Notes: generated by a model from the sequence alone, not told the origin. Numbered from the stretch's first letter, positions 1-10,111 are shown. The stretch: DNA of 29,842 nt from Chara braunii (GCA_003427395.1 BFEA01000013.1:5070213-5100054); one strand, 5' to 3'. A program made the numbers and translations.

Positions 1-155
1 GGTAAACCGTAGGCAGAGAGAGAGAAGAGGACAACAAACGAGGGGCTGTGACAAACTGTTTCGTTGGAGTTTCACATATACCGTCACAAACAGAACTGCC
101 CGGTAAACCGTAGGCAGAGAGAGAAGAGGACAACAAACGAGGGGGGCTGTGACAA
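1..155. repeat. Direct repeat, period 101 bp, at the window edge
   Basis: GGTAAACCGTAGGCAGAGAG through ACAACAAACGAGGGG and CTGTGACAAA occurs at 1-55 and 102-154. More copies may lie outside the window. Confidence 0.85.
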
Positions 156-469
156 AGTTCCTAAAATTTCCAATTCTTTCATTCATATTTTAGGAATCCT
201 ATAGGGTTATTGCATATGTTTGAAAAGGCCCTGCTTTTCCAAATTGCGAACGGCATTTTGGTAAGTGTGTCATCAATAACTGTAGTCGGCTGGATCTGAT
301 CATTCCCGGAGGGTTAAACGGTAGGAAGGGGGTGGGGGGAGCTCTATCTTGCAGGGGCATCACAAGGTGGGGGGTGAATGTCTCAAAGAGGGTAGGGGCG
401 GAGTAGGGGGTTGCGCAATTCTGGGGCAGGGGCTGGTGCGTGGGTCAACATCAGCCCCTGCGGAGGCAG

Positions 470-580
470 AAATGGGCAAGGGGCGGGGGGGCATGCTTTA
501 GGTGGGAACTGCGTGCTCCTGGGGAAATGGGCAAGGGGCGGGTGGGCATGCTTTAGGTTGAAACTGCGTGCTCCTGGGGA
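470..580. repeat. Tandem duplication, period 55 bp, G-rich
   Basis: AAATGGGCAAGGGGCGGG and GGCATGCTTTAGGT, AACTGCGTGCTCCTGGGG occur in two units starting at 470 and 525. Confidence 0.88.
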
Positions 581-637
581 AAGGGGGGGTAGAGGGTTGG
601 TCCTATATTGGGGGCCGAGGGAGAGTGGGCAACTCAC

Positions 638-835
638 CTCGGCGGAGGCAGTGTAGGGCTGAGGGGGGAGGGGTAGGGGGAGGGAGGGGCGATCTCTCTT
701 GAACAAGTCTATCATCCAGTTTACTATTTCTTTCCATTTGGTTTGCCTCTCGAGGGGGTTGTAGGAATAGATGCTATCTGGCAAGTCGTCCGTGATCCTG
801 CGAAGGGTGGTTGAAAATTCGGTGGCCCTCGAAGA
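638..835 (-). CDS. Candidate internal exon, 66 codons
   Basis: The minus strand shows CATTAG|TCTTCGAGG as a possible acceptor and GCCGAG|GTGAGTT as a strong donor. They enclose exactly 66 codons at phase 0 on both sides. The product contains RITDDLPDSIYSYNPLERQ and then KWKEIVNWMIDLFKR, with the mixed composition of a real amphipathic helix, followed by a Pro-rich tail. It could be an alternative downstream exon of the coiled-coil gene (exon 3 also ends at phase 0), part of a neighbouring gene, or a fragment of a transposon. The acceptor is only moderately pyrimidine-rich, and the region around it is tandemly duplicated. The family is not recognised. Confidence 0.4.
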
Positions 836-841
836 CTAATG

Positions 842-1030
842 CTGGAGCGACGCTGGCCGGAGCCGGAGTGGCGCAACTCTATGACCTAGCTTAGTGGGGG
901 TGTGAGGCCTGGTAGAGAGCTCTGGGGGGCTGTTTGCAGGGGCAGTCTCAGTGGTCATCGGGGGTCGTAACTGGAGCAATGCTGGCCGGCGCTGGAGCAA
1001 GGTGGTGCAACTCTGTAACCTAACCTGATG
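842..1030. repeat. Diverged direct repeat, spacing 129 bp
   Basis: CTGGAGCGACGCTGGCCGG at 842 and CTGGAGCAATGCTGGCCGG at 971. Both are followed within about 30 bp by GTG.CAACTCT.T.ACCTA. Confidence 0.7.
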
Positions 1031-1334
1031 GGAGCATAAGTCGTGCTGAAAACAGCCATGCTGGTGGTGGTCGTAGGTGGATTGAATAGGTTTCACCTAT
1101 CTGATTCGTGGTTGGGAGGCTTTTTGACACACATTCTAGTGACTTGGTAGAGTTTAAATAGTGGAAAAAAAGAGTCGCTTGTTCTTATGAATGTCTTAAG
1201 GACTCTAGGGACTCTTAGCAACCCATCTTAGGCGGTTTCGATGTTGTAATACTCAGTGATCTGTGGCTGTTCGATGAGCTTGTCTTGCTCACAAGCTCTT
1301 GCCAGCGCAAGCAGCCTTGAGGCCCTTGGCGTAC

Positions 1335-1344
1335 CAACCTCAGG
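1335..1344. repeat. Target-site duplication of SINE copy A (left)
   Basis: CAACCTCAGG abutting the poly(A) tail of the SINE. It is repeated exactly at 1528-1537 beyond the tRNA-like head. Confidence 0.8.
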
Positions 1345-1527
1345 TTTTTTTTTTTTTTTTTTTCCCAACAGAAGGGCAGCAGCCTTGAGATATCATCATT
1401 GAACTGACTGGCCCAGGTAATTCTCTTTTTTTTTTAACTGTTCGTCTAATTGCATCTTGATACGAACTTGGGTCTGTATGTCGACAGTGCATGGGTGAAC
1501 CGACTGAGCTATGTAGGGTCGGTGTTT
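1345..1527 (-). mobile_element. tRNA-derived SINE, full length, copy A
   Basis: On the minus strand the element starts with a tRNA-like head holding an A box (TAGCTCAGTCGG) and a B box-like AAGTTCGTATCAAG. A unique body follows with GAGAATTACCTGGGCC and CAGTTCAATGATGATATC, and the element ends in 19 A residues (1363-1345). The 10-bp sequence CAACCTCAGG flanks it at 1335-1344 and 1528-1537. It shares head and body with two copies near 25.0-25.5 kb. The boxes imply an RNA polymerase III promoter. Mobilisation would need LINE proteins, such as those encoded by relatives of the LINE in this window. Confidence 0.85.
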
Positions 1528-1537
1528 CAACCTCAGG
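1528..1537. repeat. Target-site duplication of SINE copy A (right)
   Basis: CAACCTCAGG, the partner of 1335-1344. Confidence 0.8.
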
Positions 1538-1907
1538 CTTCATCACACAATCGAGTGCCCAACTTTTTGGGTATCAAGCCCTTCCCAGCACGATCTGCGA
1601 TCTAACACCTGAGATCGGTGTTGGTACTTCAGTGCGCGGACTCTCTCACAGTGCCCTGGAATACCAGCGGGTCCAACATGAACCCCAGGATCCATTAGGA
1701 TTCAGGAAGGATCATTAGTTTCTCACAGTCGCTTATTGAAAGCCAGATTCCACCTTTTTGGTGGAAGGTCGAAGTTGGCCTTGTGGGTTGCGCTGGCAAC
1801 AAAATTGTGAGCACAGTGCCACCGTTTAGGTGTCACACAGACAGTACTACCAAATCAGGTTTTGGTTTTCAAGCCCGACAATGGCGGTGGTGCTCCGGCG
1901 TACCCAT

Positions 1908-2185
1908 CGTGCCACGAGCACCACAACTCTCCCCTCTGTTCAAGACTTAAGAGACTGTGGACGACTGAGACTGCAATCTTTCCCAACGGTCACCATATCA
2001 TCACAGGCTATCATGCTCTTATTCTCTTCTTTCATACTTACTGTTTGTTCGCTGTCTGCTCTTCAGATTAGCTCTGGAAACACCATTGCTCCCCACCGCC
2101 ATGAGCACCGCAACTCTCCCCTCTGTTCAAGAGATAAGAGACTGCAAGCTTTTCCAACGGTCACCATATCGCACAGGCTATCACA
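1908..2185. repeat. Duplication, period 187 bp
   Basis: GAGCACC.CAACTCTCCCCTC begins at 1916 and 2103. Both copies continue with TAAGAGACTG and CCAACGGTCACCATATC, so the shared block is about 90 bp within a 187-bp spacing. Confidence 0.85.
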
Positions 2186-2229
2186 AGGAAGATTTGCATC
2201 CAGCTTTCAACGAGTACCGCCAAGTTAAA

Positions 2230-2275
2230 AACTCCAGGGCAAAAAAAAAAAAAAAAAAAAAGGAACTCCAGGGCA
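2230..2275 (+). repeat. A21 tract flanked by a 12-bp direct repeat
   Basis: AACTCCAGGGCA lies at 2230-2241 and 2264-2275 on either side of 21 A residues. The form matches a poly(A) tail with target-site duplications but with no body, as from an extreme 5' truncation of a retroinsertion. Confidence 0.7.
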
Positions 2276-2780
2276 ATCGCCATGAATTGCCTATCCCACT
2301 ACCAACAACTGCAGGGTCAAGTGCTTCAGTTTGGTGACCATTCTTGCTCACGCTGAACGTCAAATTCCACAGTGCCCACATTGTCTTGACAAACAGTTAC
2401 AAGTGGGGATTACTCGTTAATCCCCAACATCAACGTGGACCACCAAATCTAAAATCTGGCACTAACAAGGAGGCCCGCCCAGACCGCAGAAACTATCAGA
2501 ATATTTACCCTGAAGGACCTTAACACCATCAGAAGGTCGGTAGCCGACAGGCATAGCACTGGCTAACAGGCCGAACATTCACCTTGATGATTAATCAGTC
2601 AGTCAGTCTGTCTACCAACCAAAAAGAAAAGAACGTGAAATTTCATCTTGGAAGAATGGAAACAATGCAATGAAATGAGAAAGAAAAGCACCTGAAAACA
2701 ATGATGTAATCAATTGACTCGCAGACGAGGGTCTCCCATCGCCCTACAGGTGTCATAGGCTGTCACACCGGACTGCTGTT

Positions 2781-2820
2781 CGCTCGCTCCATCCGTCCAT
2801 CCGTCCGTCCGTCCATCAAA
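2781..2820. repeat. (CCGT/CCAT)n tetranucleotide repeat
   Basis: About seven units of CCATCCGTCCGT type, followed by ATGCATGCATG. Confidence 0.85.
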
Positions 2821-3356
2821 TGCATGCATGAGTCCGTACACACTTCCTCGTCTCCATCACGAGAACGGCGACCCCCCCCTTCATCCGTCAGCAAGCCACA
2901 TCACCTCCCACCTCTCCCACCTTTTCTCAATTGATTGACAGTTAAGCTGTTGTTAAGCAGTTCCAGTGCCAAAAAGCATTGCCAGACACGACAGAAGACA
3001 TCTCTGCTACCTCCGGTACTCTGGTCCAACCTACAAGCCAAATACATTCAAACAGATGGCATAGAAAAGAGCGATGGCACATGGAAGAATAGATAAGCAA
3101 GATTGATTCACCAACGGTTGTGATCTCTGGATACGTCATGCATAATAGTTCGTGGTGAAAAGATGATGGTTGTAACCGATTGGCCAAACCAGAAAAACTG
3201 GCAGAAAGGAAATCCCTTCCCCCTCCCTACCAAAACGACAAATATGTGATGCTCCTGGGAATGTCTCGAATGCGTGGTTCCCCTATTACATGAACCCATT
3301 GGCAAAACAAATTCATTGACACAAAGAACTGTATGACAACCGCCGAAGTTCAATAA

Positions 3357-3457
3357 GCGAGACATGCACGAAANAGGAAAAAAAAAAAAAAAAAAAAATC
3401 CACTCCTGCGAGACANNNACGAAANANAAAAAAAAANAAAAAAGAATCCACTCCTGT
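3357..3457. repeat. Tandem 50-bp repeat with A runs and N bases
   Basis: GCGAGACATGCACGAAA followed by an A run and ATCCACTCCTG is present twice. N characters inside show poor base calling in the homopolymers. Confidence 0.7.
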
Positions 3458-3470
3458 GAAAGAAGAAAAT

Positions 3471-3548
3471 CTACAAGTCCCGCTGCTCAAGGATGTACAT
3501 GGTGAATGAATCCTCTGCACTCAGGGAGCTGACGAAAGGATCCGATAA
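3471..3548 (-). CDS. Candidate terminal exon of the coiled-coil gene
   Basis: After a pyrimidine-rich acceptor (CTCTGCCACCCACTCGCAG) the frame reads 25 residues, including DPFVSSLSAEDSFTMYILEQ, and stops at TAG (3473-3471). Entry is phase 0, which matches the phase-0 donor of exon 3. The summed lengths (2616+65+550+78) give a closed frame of 1102 aa. The residue mix is typical of a folded C-terminal helix. A decayed copy of the same segment lies about 140 bp away at roughly 3610-3690. Other exons could lie between this and exon 3, and I see no clear AATAAA downstream. Confidence 0.42.
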   Translation of the reverse strand, partial: LSDPFVSSLSAEDSFTMYILEQRDL

Positions 3549-3695
3549 CTGCGAGTGGGTGGCAGAGCCCACTGCCATCTCAGGTTGTCATTGTCCAATC
3601 TCCTCTCAAATTAACTACTGAGTATGCCTCCCTGCTCAAGGGATATACCCAGTGAGCATTCCTTGCACAGGGGCGTGAAGTGGACAAGCATACAT
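3475..3695. repeat. Decayed duplication around the candidate terminal exon
   Basis: CTGCTCAAGGATGTACATGG at about 3483 and CTGCTCAAGGGATATACCCA at about 3632 start two blocks that stay about two-thirds alike for roughly 50 bp. The first block encodes the candidate C-terminus and the second a broken version of it. Confidence 0.5.
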
Positions 3696-6054
3696 CGCCA
3701 ACAACCTCCCTCTTGTAATACTCCGTCATCGATTGCCTCTCAAGCAACCCGAACCTGACACCGTCAGGAATTATGGCCCACCGGCCCCACCAAGCAAGAT
3801 AAGAATGTGCTTCGCACATCCACACAATAACGGCAGCACCCACGCATCCCATCGACAAATGTAGCAGTGTTGTCTACAGCAATCCTGTACCCTCCCCGCG
3901 GTTGGCATTTTCTGCCAACATCAACTCCTCGACTACTACGTTCTCTGATGGCAACCTCACAAATATAATTTTTTTTGCTGTCCTGTCGCCAATATTTCCA
4001 GTGCAGCTGCCAGCTTGAGTCACTTCTGCCCCTTCATACGCACACCAGGGCATCCGTGCCACCGGCCATGACCTCTTTAAACAGTATTTACGCTTTCCTT
4101 GACATGACCTCTCTCCTCGTCTTATCATCAGTCTCCTTCAACCCTTTCTTCGCTTTGATGCATCCCTAAGAAGCGCCCTCTCAACACCATGATGTCCCTC
4201 ACATTTTTTGGGGATTTCATTTCGCTCGTCCTTCACAAGACTGTTTACAATATCCTCCTTTAAACTTCCTCTATCGCCTCATCGCTCCCTGCGAATTCCC
4301 GCTCCTCAAACTTCCTCTACAATGCAGATTCGCATGTGGTTCCCTTGACTTGTACTCGACATCCTCGTACCGAAAAGAAACCCCAGCGAAGGTCACACGC
4401 ATACAACGAGCCAGGGCCAGCAATCGCCAATCACGCCCCGAGCCCTTCTCCACCCAATCCCTCCCTCCCCACTGCCCCCTCCTCCCCTGTTCGCCCCACA
4501 ACTCGTCAAACAGACTCGGCACATCAGAATGAACGCCGCTAGTCATACACTGTAACACGCAACCCTTATTACTCCAACTCGCCAGTACTTCCCTTGCAAT
4601 TAACGTTCAGCGACGGTGGACTTGCTTGCTGATACTAACATAACCGTGGCAAATGTAAGATTGACCGGGTTGCTTATTCAACAAGCCACAGCAGTCGCCT
4701 TAGGCAGCAAGCAATTGCTGTTGCCCATAAAAAAAAATGAATCAAATCAATCAGTGACACCCACTTGCCCAGCTACTCTACCCTGATACCAAGAAATGAT
4801 CCAGCCGCTGTCACAGACTATTACAAATTCGACAAAGTGATACAGACACTGCAGCGACCACCAACCCAACATTCCCATAAACGATTCAAAGTCCGACTGC
4901 AAGACATGGGGAAGATCGCTCAGCAATTTTGTGATCCCCCCTCGTCAGCAGGTCACTTAAACCACCTGTATTTATTGCCAAGCCTAGGAACGCCCTGAGC
5001 GCCAAAAACGAACAAACCGATGCGTTTTCTTATTTGGATGGCGCGGATCTCCATTTCGCTCCAGTAGGCCGCGCCCCAGAAGTAGTGCCAGCACGTTAAC
5101 AGCCACGTGGGGAGAAACGGCTGGAAAACGTACTGGTGGTTCAAGTGCAGAGTTGCCACAACGTATGGGAAAAAATGTTCCGTGATGACATTGCCGATCG
5201 GCGGCAAACTCCACGACAGTCCACAACCAATTTGACTGCTGTTGCAAGTGTGCACTTCGGGGGCCTTGCCAATGGATTGGCATTGTCCACTCGTATGATG
5301 GATGACAAAGCACAACCATGTGCACGCAAGGGCGGTGCCATTTTCACACTTTGACAGGGAGAGGAACTTCACCCTGCAGGTCCATTATTCTATCACAACA
5401 CTTCCCGCGCACCACCCCTCACCGTGGGGACCTCCTCAAGGGAAACACACTAGCCTAGCCTTCTCCCGTTCATCTCCCTCCTAGAACTCTACTTTCCGTG
5501 CTGCAAGTCCCAGTTCAGTTTTCTAGACCCTCTGCACTCCCCTTGGGAAACAAATCCTTATTATTAAATAATAATATCAAACATGATAATTCCATAATAG
5601 AATGATGAAAAACACTTCAAAACAGGTCCAAAATAATAGAACGAAAACATGTCCGTTATCCTGCTTCTCTTGCAATTCAACCTCCATCAAGCGCTCACTT
5701 CCCCACCAAGTGTAGTCGACCAGCCTTCACCACAAGCACCTTGTCTGTTTTGCATATTATGCGGCGTTCTCAAAGAGACCACTACACACACGCAGGCATG
5801 CAAATCACACAACTCACTCCCAAAGCAATGCATTCCATGGGAAGGAACCCTTCATGACACGAGTCAAAATTTCCCGCGTTTGGCTTTCATCCTATACTTG
5901 CACCGATCGGATTTTAAGGTCCTGGCTGTCGCTTCAATATTCAATGTGAGAAACAACTCCACACATTCTGATTCTCATCCTGCAAAACAAGCAACAGGAT
6001 GCGACTGTCTTTTCACCTTGATTTTGTTCCAATCTCTGCCTCTATCTGACTCAC
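3549..6054 (-). other. Putative intron 3, with unassigned minus-strand frames
   Basis: If the terminal exon is right, this is a 2.5-kb intron. The longest minus frame (4953-5372) encodes an aromatic-rich stretch (HFFPYVVATLHLNHQYVF) and could hide a transposon remnant, but I find no phase-matching splice sites. The minus frame at 3580-3858 also looks partly protein-like (GRWAIIPDGVRFGLLERQS) and overlaps the decayed duplication. The rest is C/T-rich non-coding sequence. Confidence 0.4.
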
Positions 6055-6604
6055 CCGCATAAGTACCGACCCAGAAGAGCCCGAGTTTTTCTCCTTCTCG
6101 GGGACCTTTTTGCACTGACTCTTCTTCGTCCTCTCGCAAGCATCCTCGTCCACCTTCACAAAAGCCGTGACATTGAGCTTCCCAGGGGTTGTCCGGATGG
6201 GAGCGGCAGAAGGAGGGGGAGGAGGAGGAGGAGGAGGAGAAGAAGGCGGAGAAGGCGGAGAAGGCGGAGAAGGCAGTGGCCGTGCTACTTCTTTCAAATT
6301 CCACGCGCTGGTGTCGATTCTGGAGCTGGATTTGATGGTACTTCTGATGTCTTCTGATCCTTCAACTTCTGATTCGTAGTTCTCTGCACCATCATACGGC
6401 ATCTCATAGTCTTCAATAGAAAGATCATCATCTTCATTGTACTGGACGGATCCCGAATCAACACTTCTCATCGACGTGCCAGTCAACCCAGAGAACGTAT
6501 CCACCAGTTTGGACTCACAGTCATGATAATTCAGTCCAGATTCTTGAATAAGGCTCAGAAGCCGTTGCAGCTTGTCAAGGTTGTTCGGATCTCCTATCTT
6601 CTTC
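6055..6604 (-). CDS. Exon 3 of the coiled-coil gene, with proline run
   Basis: A long pyrimidine tract ending TTCTGCAG is followed by G|AAG AAG ATA, which completes the Met codon left open by exon 2. The first residues (KKIGDPNNLDKLQRLL) end the coiled coil and start a second short helix with the sequence LIQESGLNYHDCESKL, the most globular-looking part of the protein. An acidic segment follows (NEDDDLSIEDYE), then Ser-rich sequence, a PPS-repeat and polyproline run (about 6205-6285) and a Lys-rich end. The likely donor is ATG CGG|GTGAGT with GT at 6054-6053, leaving phase 0. If it is not spliced, the frame runs 14 more codons to a stop at about 6013. The family is not recognised. The polyproline run could bind profilin, SH3 or WW partners, which is inference. 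Confidence 0.78.
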
Positions 6605-6793
6605 CTGCAGAACGCGAAGGGGGCCAAGAACACACAACAGACGGAGAAACCAGGGACAGAGGGACAGACGCAAGGTGAGCATTGTTCCTTCTGCTACAGA
6701 GAGTAACCACAACTGGAACAAACGCCCTGCGAACAACAACGTTCCATCATACACAGAATGTAACTACAATCAGAAATGAGTCAAATGACTGAT

Positions 6794-6838
6794 TTGTTCC
6801 TCCCACCACATTCTGTTGTTCCTCCCACCACATTCTGT
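6794..6838. repeat. Tandem 22-bp duplication
   Basis: GTTCCTCCCACCACATTCTG starts at 6796 and 6818, inside intron 2. Confidence 0.9.
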
Positions 6839-7434
6839 CCGACATTGGGAGAAGTGCCATTACATGAAATGTGCAAAATTGCCTCTACTTCAGTCATATC
6901 GAAACGGAACGACCTGGGGTCTGGGACGACGGAGCATGGATGACTTATTCTCAATCCATCCAACACAGCGATGCGAGGGCCCTCAGGAGGGAAAGGGCCA
7001 TGCGTTCAAGTTCAGTCAGCACAAGGCATCCCTTGATACCTGTTTCGGCCATCCATTACTTAGCCAAAAGCCTTAAAGAGTATCACACCCCATATTTTAC
7101 ATTTTATTTTATTTATTTCCTCCTTTTTCATTCAGACCATTTATTGATTCATGCATCCTTGCACACCGTCCATGCTAATCTTCTTTGTATCGATTCCAGT
7201 TTTAACAGATGTCATAACCTTATTGCTCCGTCTTCACAGGCACAATTCTCCGGACAAAACAATAAACTCTCAGGATAAATAAGACGATACACAAATTGTC
7301 TTTCACAGGAATGAAGCCATGGATCAAAGTAAATGCACCAAGACATGCCTGGGTACGTTCCCCTATCATGCTGTCGTCCACCTGACTTCCTCCAGTCTCG
7401 AGGGCAGCCACAGAGAAGGTCAAGATTACGGGAA

Positions 7435-7502
7435 TAGAGAATTGCTCTGTGTCTGCCTGAGTTGTCAGTAGAGAATTGCTCTGTGTCTGCCTGAATTGTC
7501 AG
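7435..7502. repeat. Tandem 34-bp duplication next to the exon 2 donor
   Basis: TAGAGAATTGCTCTGTGTCT plus GCCTGA(G/A)TTGTCAG occurs twice with one difference, ending 14 bp from the donor of exon 2. Confidence 0.9.
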
Positions 7503-7516
7503 TATGTGCTACTCAC

Positions 7517-7581
7517 ATGTATTCCTTGTACTCTTCTAGCTGTTCCTGCTTTCGCAAGTTCTCCGCTTCAAGCTCCATCAT
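7517..7581 (-). CDS. Exon 2 (65 nt) of the coiled-coil gene
   Basis: On the minus strand a pyrimidine-rich stretch ending TGTGTTGCAG precedes the exon, and the donor is TACAT|GTGAGT. It encodes MMELEAENLRKQEQLEEYKE followed by Y and a split Met codon. It enters at phase 0, matching the end of exon 1, and leaves at phase 2, matching exon 3. The hydrophobic a/d positions of the coiled coil that begins in exon 1 (I, L, V, L) continue as M, L, N, K, L, Y, M with no register break. This supports direct splicing of exon 1 to this exon even though 13.6 kb separates them. Confidence 0.8.
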
Positions 7582-8836
7582 CTGCAACACATAATATCAA
7601 ACAAAAGAAGCTTAAGATATGACACAGAAGAAATCAGACTTTCATAAAAGCTCTTGCGCCAAGATTAAGAGCAACAGAGAAAGGCCACAAAGTACAAAAA
7701 GAAACACAGAGCAGGGACAACATATACCTTTGCTGATATCTTTCTTGCTGTTACCAAGACATGGGGCTATGTACTTGCCTGCTTTTTGGCTGTATAGATC
7801 TGGCAGCTTTTTAGTCAATTGCCGTGCCCAATCTTTGGCCGTTCTAAATCTGTCCACTTAACCTTCTACCAACGCTCCCTGCTTTCCAGGCCTGCAATCA
7901 TCAGTTGGCTTGTCCACCTAAAGAACCTGTCCGCTTGTCAGTCTACCAGGGTCGACACCTTGTTAGTCTGCCGATCATCATCCGTACGCTCTGCATGGGT
8001 CCTGGAGACCATCTCACGCAAGTGTGTACATGTCACGCATCATCCTTGCACACAATGATCAAGAGTCTCACACATTAGACAAAGGTAGATGAGAAGAGAA
8101 CCAAGTTGCACAACTTATATTATCAGAAATATGATTACAAAGAGTTTCATAGTTCCCCGAGTCCAGCGCTCATCAGCGGAATGCGGATCCTGCGTCCACT
8201 CATCAATGCGACTTCAATACATCAGCGCTACTTATGCAGATTGCACCCTGGTCATCAATGTGGTCACTACTCATCAGCGCCACCTCTGCAGTTCATACCA
8301 ATCTCTGGTAAGTATGCCTCATAGCTGAACCTCGATGGAACACTCTCTCTGCCTCAGTCCCTTCCTCCTACAATGCATACACACTCTTCACTCACAAGGA
8401 TCTACTCTGAATGCTACTCATAGCTAACTACTAACCCCCTAGTCTATACTAACTCGCTGGGCAGCTATGGCTGCATCCCTTCCAGCGCACAGTCTTCTTC
8501 CTCTCTCTTAGCGCATCTTCATCCTCCAGCGCTGCTCCTCCTGACTGGCGCACTAGTGCTTCAGCACTTCCACGCACAGAATGCCAGTGGAGATCTGCCG
8601 TGCAATGAGGCTGGCCGATTCCTTTATAGTGCTGGCCTCCACACGCTGGGTCTGCATTGGCTGCTTCAGGCCTTCCTTTGTCCCAGACCCTGCATTGCAT
8701 GTGTCCCAATACTTGTCCCAATGAAAGTCAACTGTTGCTGAGGCCTCTCAGCCTAGATTTGGACTTGGACGTCTGGATCTGGACTGTCCTCTAGACTTAG
8801 ACCAGATCTGGGACTCTGTTTATGCATTTGCTTTTA

Positions 8837-8998
8837 AACAGGCACAACTTCGGACGAACAGACACACTTCCTGCCTGAACAGACACTCGCACAGTGTGAA
8901 CAGACATTTTCCCTTTGCACGAACAGACATACTGACTGCACGTACAGACACACCCTTATCCGAACAGACATGACATGTGCATCTCCTGGCGAACAGGT
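8837..8998 (+). repeat. Degenerate 21-bp-period repeat around GAACAGACA
   Basis: GAACAGACA or a one-base variant starts at 8856, 8877, 8898, 8921, 8942, 8962 and 8991, with spacing 20-23 bp (the last 29). The bases between are not conserved. Confidence 0.75.
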
Positions 8999-9158
8999 AA
9001 GTCCTTTAACAATGACCTTTGCTTTGGTTTAGGATGTGCCCGTTGATAGAGAACTTGACCTTTGACCTGCTTTCACGTTTCTGGGTCCTCGCGAGATACC
9101 CCTTCATGCTGCTTTACCTTCACAAGGCCTGTAACGGGTAAAGGCCCTTTTAGCTCAG

Positions 9159-9213
9159 TCCAACCTGGCACATTTAGCAAGGTAACTCGCCTTGCTTAAT
9201 GTGCCAGGTTGGA
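9159..9213. repeat. Near-perfect inverted repeat, 24-nt arms, 7-nt loop
   Basis: TCCAACCTGGCACATTTAGC AAGG (9159-9182) pairs with 9190-9213 at 23 of 24 positions across the loop TAACTCG. The sequence before it, CCCTTTTAGCTCAGTC, resembles a tRNA A box, but there is no B box. It could fold as RNA or as a cruciform. I see no coding or known RNA identity. Confidence 0.8.
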
Positions 9214-9450
9214 ATAGAGGTCGAGCAGGAGTGTTGCTTGAGTCAATAACGGTGTTCAGACGGGGAATCTACCTAATTGAAAAGCATGAGGTTAAGCGTG
9301 ATGTTTGCTTTCCCCTGTTTACAAGGAAGCAACTATTTGGGAAGAGCATGATGTATAGTTTCTCCCGTTTCTGGGGAAAGAGCCTAATTGCGAAGCATAA
9401 TCTTCTTTCACCTGTTTGAGAAAAAGCAACATATTTGAAAAGAGTGTGGT

Positions 9451-9821
9451 GTCTTCGTTCTCCCGTTTATGATTGACACAAATGTACTGAAGGACGGGCA
9501 TCGGCACAGACAGACACCGAACAAAAGTGCAGGGGGTGAAGAACAAACTTATGTGGCCCTCTAGATGTCTGAGCACACTTAACCAGAGGTGGGGAAGGAA
9601 CAAGCACCAGGGCTCGTTCCCAAAACTAAATGCCGTGTCTGCATTCTCCCGTTCATGATTGACACAATGTACTGAAGGACGGGCATCAGCACAGACAGAC
9701 ACCGAACAAACAGTGCAGGGAGTGAAGAACAAACTTGTGTGGCCCTCTAGATATGTGAGCACACTTAACCAGAGGTAGGGAAGGGACAAGCACCAGGACT
9801 CGTTCCCAAAACTAAATGCCG
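9451..9821. repeat. Tandem duplication, period 186 bp
   Basis: Units 9451-9636 and 9637-9821 share ATGATTGACACA, ACTGAAGGACGGGCATC, GTGGCCCTCTAGAT and AAAACTAAATGCCG with few differences. A more decayed pair (CTCCCGTTT and AAGCAAC motifs) lies just upstream at 9270-9470. Confidence 0.9.
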
Positions 9822-10111
9822 CTTAACTGAGCTCAAGTCATCGGCCCTACGGGCATCACTTCTTACTTGGGAAGTTAGCGCCGAATGCATCCTCATCGAT
9901 AAGCAAGGGGGGCCATTTGCAGAATTGTGAGCTGACTGATTACGTGTGCTCTGCTTTTAGCCCAGGTATCCAGTCCTGCCCCACTTAAAACACAATTTGG
10001 AAAGACAGAGATACACACTCTGCTACTTCCCCCAAACATGCTAAGTAACAACCAGTGCCTGATTTTCTCCTCTTCACAATCATGCGGAGTCAGAATTGAG
10101 GAAAGACACTA

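Larger units (their letters stand above)
836..3470. other. Non-coding stretch with SINE and duplications
   Basis: Apart from the repeats listed separately, I see no supported gene. 2580-2720 is A-rich and 2860-3360 shows nothing I can identify. Confidence 0.6.
6605..7516 (-). other. Intron 2 of the coiled-coil gene
   Basis: 912 bp from GTGAGT (7516) to CTGCAG (6605). It holds the 34-bp and 22-bp tandem duplications and a T-rich stretch at 7090-7140. I see no exon in it. Confidence 0.7.

Noticed and set aside
4953-5372. 139-codon aromatic-rich minus frame as an exon
   Set aside because: The only good acceptor upstream (CCTGCAG near 5383) gives a phase that does not match exon 3. Two other frames are also open over much of it, and no family is recognisable.
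8837-8998. CRISPR-like array of GAACAGACA repeats
   Set aside because: The repeats are 9 bp and degenerate, the spacers are only 11-20 bp, there are no cas genes, and the host is eukaryotic.
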